Shown piece by piece: positions 57,120 through 64,000 of a stretch of DNA of 64,000 nucleotides (position 1 is its first letter; every line of letters begins with the position of its first letter). A model generated the notes under the pieces. That model was not told where the DNA came from. It was given only the letters and a program-made list of their open reading frames with translations, and searched no databases. Both the position numbers and the translations under genes were made by a program. Origin of the DNA: Clostridiales bacterium (GTDB lineage: Bacteria > Bacillota > Clostridia > Christensenellales > CAG-138). The stretch covers positions 1 through 64,000 of the forward strand of contig DUPG01000026.1 in the NCBI GenBank assembly GCA_012838425.1, in the 5' to 3' direction.

Positions 57120-60100
57120 ATGGAAAGTGTCTGCCGCATTACAAGCATAATTCTTGTGATAGTATTTATAGCTGCGTTACTTATACCAATTACTTTTGCT
57201 GTGGATTTTGAGAACCTTTTTGAGCCATCAGCAGAGGAGAAGCTAAACGAGCTGTTTTCTACTTGGAATGTTATAGAAAGCCATGAAAAATCGGTTGAAC
57301 AAAATACAAAGGGCGATATGAAAATCGTCGAAGCAATGTATGAGTATATATCGAGCTTAGATAATGTAACAGAGATTATTTACGAGAATGAATATTACTT
57401 TTCATTCCAGCTGAGCACTGGGCTTTGGAGCGAATACCACCGTTTCGGTGATATATCCACTAACGAATATGTATTTGATAGCGAAAGCTTCGACTTTGAG
57501 CCTGTGAAGGACATAGAGGTAGTAGGCAGCAAGGTTATAGGCGTTTACTCACCATACTATGGCGTTGACCAAAGCATGACCACCAACTACTACAATGCCG
57601 CGCAAGGAATGGTGAGCAGATTGGGTCCTGACTGGACCGTAGAAGCCTGGTATGGCAATGGTTCGGCTTCCTTCTGCACTGGTGCCGGCAATGTTGAGAG
57701 CTTCAAAAACTTTGGCAAGTACAGCGTAGTACTTGTTGACAGCCATGGCTCTTCACTATCAGCTACAGGAAAGTCGTATATATGGGTGCCTATTCCCGGA
57801 GAATACGACTTAATAGACATTGCAGAAGGACACCTGATGTATTCAGGCGGTGAAATAGGCGTTTCGGGAACATATATCGAAAAATACTGCACATTGCCCA
57901 ACAGCTTCATATACTTAGGAATTTGCGAAGGCATGATGCAGTTGGGTACCGCCGAGGCTTTGATTCGCGCAGGCGCCGGCTTCGTATGCGGATATAATGA
58001 TTCGGTTTCTTTCACATATGACGGGCAGATGATGCCTACAATATGCCAATATATATCAACAGTGCATAAGACGGATACCACAAGAACTTACTCAGCCGCA
58101 GAAGCCTGCAACGAAGCGAAGAAAAAGCATGGCGCAGTGGATCCATACGCACAGCCAACATATAAAGCGGTCTTAATATGGCTTGGCAACGAGGATTTGG
58201 TGCTGTGGCATCCTATACCCGTTGAGGGCGTTGAGATAATAGATAAAGAAATCGACCTGTATATAAGCAATACTCATAAATTCACATTCGAAACAACACC
58301 GTTAGATGCGAACGGATATAATGTGCGTTGGGAATCTGACGCGCCTGAGGTAGCTTCAATAAATGAAAGAACGGGAGAAATAGTCGCGTTGTCTGAAGGT
58401 GTTGCGAACATAACATTAACTGTAAGCGATACATACGGTTCGGGAAACACTTTTTCAAGTGAAGCTGTTGTAAATGTGCTTGGCGTTATGCACGCAGAAG
58501 GCATAAGCTTTGAATCAGCGGCTTACGACACCTGCATAGGCAACAGCATTGCAATACCCGTAGTATTCACACCCGCTAACACCTCTAATAAGGAAGTTAC
58601 ATGGTCAATAGACAATCCAGCTGTAGCGGAAATTGACGAAAACGGCGTTATAACTCCCCTAAGCATTGGCAAATCAAGAGTTACGGCAACTTCTGTTGAC
58701 GGCGGCTTTATTGCAACCACAACCTTGCGCGTGTTAGACCTGAACGGTGCCATAAATGCAGAGCGCGGCAAGCTAAATTTCACAACCTCACCACAGAATT
58801 ACGCTTGGAAACCCTTCATATACAACGATAAAGTGGTCGCTATATCCGGTAATACAGGCGTTGCAAGCTCTTCATCAATACTGTCTTTGAGTATCAACCT
58901 GAACAAAGGGCAGAAGCTGACATTCGACTATTTAGTCAGCAGTGAGCAAAACAAGGATGTGTTTTCATTCATCGTAAACGGTTCAGAGGTATTTAAGCAA
59001 TCAGGCACTACTAACACATGGAAAAACTACACATACACCTGCAGCACTACGCGAAGCTATACATTCATTTGGCAATACGCTAAGGATTACAAAAACAATT
59101 CAGGTTTTGACGGTGCATTGATTGACAATATCTTGATATCAAGCGGCGAAACTGAAGATCAAATACCTGCAGGCGAGATAATATTCAGCGAATACTTCGA
59201 AACCAACCCATTTGATAGCGGCTGGACTGTTGAAAATCTAACAGATTACGATAAAACTTGGGAGCACGACACAGAAAGCGGCAACGCCTATGAGGGCGAA
59301 GGCTTTATGCATTCGTACTCATATATTGATGGTGTTGGCGAAGTGCCTCACACGAATTTGCTTGTAAGCCCAGCTATTACTATTCCTAAAAAGATGGAGA
59401 ATATGACGCTGTCCTTCAGAGCAAAGGCTTCGGACTATATTTGGGAGAGCGAGGAGTTTACAGTATTAGTTGGTATTAGCCCTGATAATTTGGCAGAAAA
59501 GCAGACCTTTATTACCACAGGTGATTATCAGCGCTATACAATCGATTTGACGGACTATGCAGACGATACGATTTACATAGCCTTCCGCCATAATGACAAG
59601 CCCGCGCAGTCCTCGCTTTGCTTGGATAATGTTGAGCTGTACGCGACAATAAACCCCGTGTATAAGCTGACATACTACTTGAATGGCGAGTTTTATGCAC
59701 AGTTTGAGCATACTGCGGGAGAAAAAATTGAGCCTTTGGAAGCGCCATCACAGGAGGGATATGCTTTCTCCGGCTGGCAGGGGCTACCCGAGGCAATGCC
59801 TGCGCATGATGTTGATGTTGCAGGAACTTTGATGAAAATGACTTTCACCGTAACCTTCTGGGACAGCATTGCGAACACAGAGATTTCTAATATAACCGTA
59901 GAATACGGAGATGTTGTAACAGAGTTCCCCGCGCCGCCTGAGCATGAAGGATATTTGTTCTTAGGCTGGGATTATGACAATTTGCCTGTTGTTGCAGATA
60001 TAACCATAGCCGCAAATTATCTGCTGCTGGGCGATGTAAATAACGACGGCGTAATAAACACGGGCGACGCTGTGATAGTATTAAAGGGCACAATCAGCAA

Positions 60101-60218
60101 TACCCTGAACGAACAACAAAAGCTGGCTGCCGACTTCAATCAAGACGGCAAGCTGAATACCGGCGACGCCGTAGCGATATTGAAGTACATTGTTAGCAGA
60201 AGAAAAGAGTTGTTCTAA
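57120..60218 (+). CDS. Secreted multidomain protein: clan CD-like cysteine peptidase domain, BIG2-like domains, jelly-roll-like domain, InlB-like repeats and C-terminal dockerin
   Basis: Signal peptide-like N-terminus; VVLVDSHGSS and FIYLGICEGM (His-Gly and Cys dyad candidates); two BIG2-like segments; YKLTYYLNGEFYAQFEHTAGE..GYAFSGW; dockerin GDVNNDGVINTGDAVIVLK..ADFNQDGKLNTGDAVAILKYIV. Confidence 0.8.
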   Translation: MESVCRITSIILVIVFIAALLIPITFAVDFENLFEPSAEEKLNELFSTWNVIESHEKSVEQNTKGDMKIVEAMYEYISSLDNVTEIIYENEYYFSFQLSTGLWSEYHRFGDISTNEYVFDSESFDFEPVKDIEVVGSKVIGVYSPYYGVDQSMTTNYYNAAQGMVSRLGPDWTVEAWYGNGSASFCTGAGNVESFKNFGKYSVVLVDSHGSSLSATGKSYIWVPIPGEYDLIDIAEGHLMYSGGEIGVSGTYIEKYCTLPNSFIYLGICEGMMQLGTAEALIRAGAGFVCGYNDSVSFTYDGQMMPTICQYISTVHKTDTTRTYSAAEACNEAKKKHGAVDPYAQPTYKAVLIWLGNEDLVLWHPIPVEGVEIIDKEIDLYISNTHKFTFETTPLDANGYNVRWESDAPEVASINERTGEIVALSEGVANITLTVSDTYGSGNTFSSEAVVNVLGVMHAEGISFESAAYDTCIGNSIAIPVVFTPANTSNKEVTWSIDNPAVAEIDENGVITPLSIGKSRVTATSVDGGFIATTTLRVLDLNGAINAERGKLNFTTSPQNYAWKPFIYNDKVVAISGNTGVASSSSILSLSINLNKGQKLTFDYLVSSEQNKDVFSFIVNGSEVFKQSGTTNTWKNYTYTCSTTRSYTFIWQYAKDYKNNSGFDGALIDNILISSGETEDQIPAGEIIFSEYFETNPFDSGWTVENLTDYDKTWEHDTESGNAYEGEGFMHSYSYIDGVGEVPHTNLLVSPAITIPKKMENMTLSFRAKASDYIWESEEFTVLVGISPDNLAEKQTFITTGDYQRYTIDLTDYADDTIYIAFRHNDKPAQSSLCLDNVELYATINPVYKLTYYLNGEFYAQFEHTAGEKIEPLEAPSQEGYAFSGWQGLPEAMPAHDVDVAGTLMKMTFTVTFWDSIANTEISNITVEYGDVVTEFPAPPEHEGYLFLGWDYDNLPVVADITIAANYLLLGDVNNDGVINTGDAVIVLKGTISNTLNEQQKLAADFNQDGKLNTGDAVAILKYIVSRRKELF

Positions 60219-60237
60219 ACAAAAATAATTAAATAAG

Positions 60238-61125
60238 CTAAGCTGGGTTAGAAATGACTTTCAGCTTAGCTTTTTCTAATTCTATCACTATGTCTTTATC
60301 AGACTGTATTACTTCTCCATCAATATTTATGTTCATTTCGGTTGAGTTTTCGATAATGATTTTGCTTGCGGAGAATGCTTCCACATATTTTTTGAACTTA
60401 ATATGCTTGCCATTGAATATTGAGGGGAACAAGAACAATAAATTCAGATTGCTTAAATTCCTTACTAAGCAAACATGAAGCTTGTTGTCTGTTAAATCTG
60501 CATCAGGCAACACCTTCAGCCCGCCGCCATAATATTTCCCCTTGCCTACTGCGAGCAATACGAGATTTCGTCTATACTCAACATCGTCTATTATGAAATT
60601 GAACTGCTTTTTCTTAAAGCCGAACAATGCAGAAAACACGCCTAAAATATAAGCGAATCGATTTTTGACTTTCTTCTTTATGCTGTTTGTGCGAATCAAT
60701 ACATCGACATCAAAGCCCACACTCGCAATATTGAATATGTTGTAGCCATTTATTTTTGCCACATCTACTTCCATAGTGTGTCCTCTTAATATGACTTCTA
60801 ACGCTTCTTCGACCTTGCTTGGAATACCGATAGATTTCGAATAATCATTGCCGGTACCGCAAGGCAATACGCCGAAAATACCCTTGCCGCTGTTCAATAC
60901 ACCTTGCGCAACCTCGTTGACTGTACCATCTCCGCCTACCGCAACTATTAACGAATACTCATTCGCGTATTGCTCTGCCAGCTGTGTAGCTTCCTTTGGC
61001 GCTTTTGTAAAAACTATTTTGAATTCTACATTTTCATTCTTCAGTCTGTTCTCTATTATGCTGACGCTCTTTTTTGCGCGTCCTGCGCCTGCAACGGGGT
61101 TTACAATAAATAGCAGCTTATCCAA
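60238..61125 (-). CDS. Diacylglycerol/lipid kinase family protein (YegS/BmrU-like)
   Basis: LLFIVNPVAGAGRAKK...IVAVGGDGTVNEVAQGVLN...GVLPCGTGNDYSKSIGIP. Confidence 0.94.
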   Translation of the reverse strand: MDKLLFIVNPVAGAGRAKKSVSIIENRLKNENVEFKIVFTKAPKEATQLAEQYANEYSLIVAVGGDGTVNEVAQGVLNSGKGIFGVLPCGTGNDYSKSIGIPSKVEEALEVILRGHTMEVDVAKINGYNIFNIASVGFDVDVLIRTNSIKKKVKNRFAYILGVFSALFGFKKKQFNFIIDDVEYRRNLVLLAVGKGKYYGGGLKVLPDADLTDNKLHVCLVRNLSNLNLLFLFPSIFNGKHIKFKKYVEAFSASKIIIENSTEMNINIDGEVIQSDKDIVIELEKAKLKVISNPA

Positions 61126-61143
61126 AGCTCCTCCAACTAATCT

Positions 61144-61983
61144 TTAGTTAATAATTTCCCAAATGTTTTTTATTGACTGATTGAGCAGGCTTTGAATCCT
61201 TTCACCTGCTAAGCTCATAGCCTTCTGCACATCTTCATGTGATAGCAGATCTGCGCTCAAGCCTGCCGCGGCGTTGGATACGCAGCTTATTCCGCAAACA
61301 CGCATACCGCAATGCCTTGCCGCTATAACCTCGCAAACTGTGCTCATGCCTACCGCGTCTGCCCCCAACGCTCTCAGTGCGCGAATTTCAGCAGGGGTTT
61401 CGTATGCAGGACCAGTTAGCTGCACATATACACCGCGCTTTATATCTTGATTTAACTGTGTTGCTGCGTCTAATATGGCCTTTTTCAACTCAGCATCATA
61501 GGCCTGCGTCATATCGGGGAAGCGAGTACCCAGCTTGTCCAAATTCTGCCCGATTAAGGGAGAGGGTATGAACAAGCTAATATGGTCGTCAATCAGCATG
61601 AAGTCGCCTGCCGCAAAATTCTCGTTTATACCGCCGGAAGCGTTGGTAACGAACAACACTTCCGCACCCATTAAGCGCATTAAGCGAATGGGCAGCACCA
61701 CATCTTCCATAGTATAGCCTTCGTAGTAATGCACCCTGCCCTGCATTATAATAAGCGGTATGTCATCTATGTAGCCAAGCACAAATCTGCCGGTATGCCC
61801 CTCAACTGTGGATACGGGGGAGCCATCAAGCTCATTGTAGCTTATGGTCGCTTCTATATTCACAGATTCGGCAAATCTGCCTAAACCCGAGCCTAACACG
61901 AGCGCGATTTTAGGCACAAAATCCGTACGCTTCCTGATCTGCTTCAAGCATTTATCCAATCTGCTTTGCATCTTGTTCTTCAT
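61144..61983 (-). CDS. Purine-nucleoside phosphorylase
   Basis: ALVLGSGLGRFAE, VEGHTGRFVLGYIDDIPLIIMQGRVHYYEGYTMEDVVLPIR, VTNASGGIN, GADAVGMSTVCEVIAARHCGMRVCGISCVSNAAAG. Confidence 0.96.
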   Translation of the reverse strand: MKNKMQSRLDKCLKQIRKRTDFVPKIALVLGSGLGRFAESVNIEATISYNELDGSPVSTVEGHTGRFVLGYIDDIPLIIMQGRVHYYEGYTMEDVVLPIRLMRLMGAEVLFVTNASGGINENFAAGDFMLIDDHISLFIPSPLIGQNLDKLGTRFPDMTQAYDAELKKAILDAATQLNQDIKRGVYVQLTGPAYETPAEIRALRALGADAVGMSTVCEVIAARHCGMRVCGISCVSNAAAGLSADLLSHEDVQKAMSLAGERIQSLLNQSIKNIWEIIN

Positions 61984-62060
61984 AGGATTACCTCCTAAAA
62001 AGTATTACATTCTATTATAGCATTATTGTAGATAAAACGGTAGCGCTATACGAAAATTGC

Positions 62061-62089
62061 TTGCAATTGCACGAATGTTCTGTTATTAT
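62061..62089 (+). promoter_or_regulatory. Candidate uvrB promoter with an embedded LexA/DinR-like box
   Basis: TTGCAA (62061-62066), 17-nt spacer, TATTAT (62084-62089). GCACGAATGTTC (62069-62080) is one mismatch from GAACN4GTTC. Confidence 0.5.
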
Positions 62090-62140
62090 GATTAGGATTG
62101 CAGAATGCTTTGTGCTTTGTGTAATCGTATGGAGAGAAAA

Positions 62141-64000
62141 ATGAGCGAATTTAAGATAGTATCGCCTTTTACACCTACGGGCGACCAGCCGCAGGCGATT
62201 GAGAAGTTAGTAAGCGGCTATAAGCAAGGCAAAAAAGAGCAGGTTCTGCTTGGGGTAACGGGTTCGGGCAAAACCTTTACAATGGCAAATGTTATAGAGC
62301 AGCTTCAAAGGCCTACGCTTGTTATAGCGCATAACAAGACATTGGCCGCCCAGCTATGCTCGGAGCTGAAAGCGTTTTTCCCGAACAACGCTGTGGAATA
62401 TTTCGTTTCATATTACGATTATTACCAGCCTGAAGCGTACATCGCCTCAACTGATACATATATCGAAAAAACAGCCCTTATAAACGACGAGATAGACAAG
62501 CTGCGCCATGCCGCGACAGCTGCTCTGAACGACAGGAATGATGTTATAATTGTCGCTTCTGTTTCGTGCATTTACGCGCTTGGCGATCCCGAAGAATATC
62601 TGCGCATAAGCCTTTCTCTGATACAGGGCACAGAGGTTGACAGGAATGAGGTCATACGAAAGTTAGTCGATTTGCAATACCAGCGCAGCGACATAGATTT
62701 TACGCGCGGTACTTTTCGCGTAAGGGGCGATGTGTTGGATATTTTTCCGGTATCAAGCTCGGACACCGCAATTCGCGTTGAGTTCTTCGGCGATGAAATA
62801 GACAGGATAAGCCGAATAGACCCGCTTACCAACAAAACATTGAACGATATTGGCTTCATTGTGATATATCCCGCGTCGCACTATGCTACAAGCTATGAAA
62901 AAACATTAAATGCGCTTGAGAGAATAGAAGCCGACATGAAAATTGCTGTCGAGCAGTTCAAAAAAGAGGGCAAGCTTATAGAAGCACAGCGCATTGAACA
63001 GCGCACGCGCTACGATTTAGAGATGATGCGCGAGGTCGGCTACTGTCAAGGCATTGAAAATTACTCACGCTATTTTGACGGCAGGAAGCCCGGCGAGCCG
63101 CCATATACGCTTGTTGACTATTTTCCGGATGATTTCTTGATTATTATCGACGAATCGCATGTTACGCTTCCTCAATTAAGAGGAATGTATATGGGTGACT
63201 CTGCGCGAAAGAAGGCGTTAGTGGAATACGGCTTCCGCCTGCCCGCCGCTTATGACAACAGACCGTTGAAGTTCAAGGAGTTTATGCAGAAAACGGACAA
63301 GCTGCTATATGTTAGCGCAACTCCGGGCGATTACGAAAAGCAGGCATCAAACAATGAAATTGTTGAGCAGCTGATTCGCCCGACTTGGCTGCTTGACCCC
63401 GAAATTGATGTTCGACCCACAGAGGGGCAGATAGACGACCTGTTAGGCGAAATACGAAAAACCACTGAAAAGGGCTATCGCACGCTTGTTACAACGCTTA
63501 CTAAGCGCATGGCGGAGAATCTTACCGAATACTTCGCCTCCATGGGCGCAAGGGTTCGCTATATGCATTCTGAAATTCAAACAATGGAGCGTATGGAGAT
63601 AATCAGAGATTTGCGCTTGGGTGAATTCGATGTGCTTGTGGGAATTAACCTCTTGCGTGAGGGGCTGGACTTGCCTGAGGTTGGGCTTGTAGCCATACTT
63701 GACGCGGACAAGGTAGGCTTTTTGCGTTCTACAACATCGCTTATACAGACAATAGGACGCGCCGCAAGAAACGCAGAGGGCAGAGTAATAATGTACGCCG
63801 ACACCATAACCGAATCCATGCAGGAGGCAATAAACGAAACCAACAGGCGCAGAAAGTATCAGGAAGCGTATAATATTTCGCATGGCACAAAGCCTAAGAC
63901 TGTGGAAAGAGAGATTCACAAGGTTATTGAGATTGGCGGCAGGTCGCGCGCTCCTAAGGACAGCATGAGCGAGGAAGAGTTGAACCTCAAAATCGAGATA
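62141..64000 (+). CDS. uvrB: Excinuclease ABC subunit B (truncated by window end)
   Basis: Open frame from ATG at 62141 behind GGAGAG to the window end: [72 protein letters not shown]... [20 protein letters not shown]. Absent from the ORF track because no stop is reached. Confidence 0.97.
   Translation, partial: MSEFKIVSPFTPTGDQPQAIEKLVSGYKQGKKEQVLLGVTGSGKTFTMANVIEQLQRPTLVIAHNKTLAAQLCSELKAFFPNNAVEYFVSYYDYYQPEAYIASTDTYIEKTALINDEIDKLRHAATAALNDRNDVIIVASVSCIYALGDPEEYLRISLSLIQGTEVDRNEVIRKLVDLQYQRSDIDFTRGTFRVRGDVLDIFPVSSSDTAIRVEFFGDEIDRISRIDPLTNKTLNDIGFIVIYPASHYATSYEKTLNALERIEADMKIAVEQFKKEGKLIEAQRIEQRTRYDLEMMREVGYCQGIENYSRYFDGRKPGEPPYTLVDYFPDDFLIIIDESHVTLPQLRGMYMGDSARKKALVEYGFRLPAAYDNRPLKFKEFMQKTDKLLYVSATPGDYEKQASNNEIVEQLIRPTWLLDPEIDVRPTEGQIDDLLGEIRKTTEKGYRTLVTTLTKRMAENLTEYFASMGARVRYMHSEIQTMERMEIIRDLRLGEFDVLVGINLLREGLDLPEVGLVAILDADKVGFLRSTTSLIQTIGRAARNAEGRVIMYADTITESMQEAINETNRRRKYQEAYNISHGTKPKTVEREIHKVIEIGGRSRAPKDSMSEEELNLKIEI

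Noticed and set aside
63443-63919. 158-aa and 88-aa minus-strand ORFs at the right end
   Set aside because: Antisense to uvrB, which is missing from the ORF track only because its stop is outside the window.
1-64000. Search for transposons, integrases, prophage genes, toxin-antitoxin pairs, complete tRNA or rRNA genes
   Set aside because: None could be supported by eye. The only tRNA-like signal is the partial one near 2645-2693.

Overview
A ~64 kb chromosomal window from what looks like a Bacillota/Clostridia-type genome. This placement is inferred from gene content: ScpAB, LonB-type Lon, a Spo0A C-terminal-like domain, a SleB hydrolase and HslUV. The left edge cuts through a CRISPR array with type I-C-like repeats. 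The array is preceded, in its direction of transcription, by cas4-cas1-cas2, and no interference genes are visible. The rest is mostly housekeeping: trmK/nif3-like/rnpB, clpC, scpAB, dprA-topA-trmFO-hslVU, tkt, a Lon-type protease, rpmB, a purine-nucleoside phosphorylase and a truncated uvrB. Accessory genes with unusual architecture are scattered among these. The most interesting are: (i) an adaptation-only CRISPR locus with nested perfect inverted repeats in the leader; (ii) an amidohydrolase paralogue that has lost the metal-ligand motifs retained in its second copy; (iii) a secreted clan-CD-like cysteine peptidase with BIG2, InlB-like and dockerin modules; (iv) a Cys/Gly/Leu-rich 75-aa peptide built from two similar modules; (v) a double GT-C glycosyltransferase fusion; (vi) a GyrI-like/Cys-rich/GNAT fusion; and (vii) a tandem ECF S-component pair, one with a repeat-bearing C-terminal extension. 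All calls come from reading the sequence and the supplied ORF translations. No database search was run.
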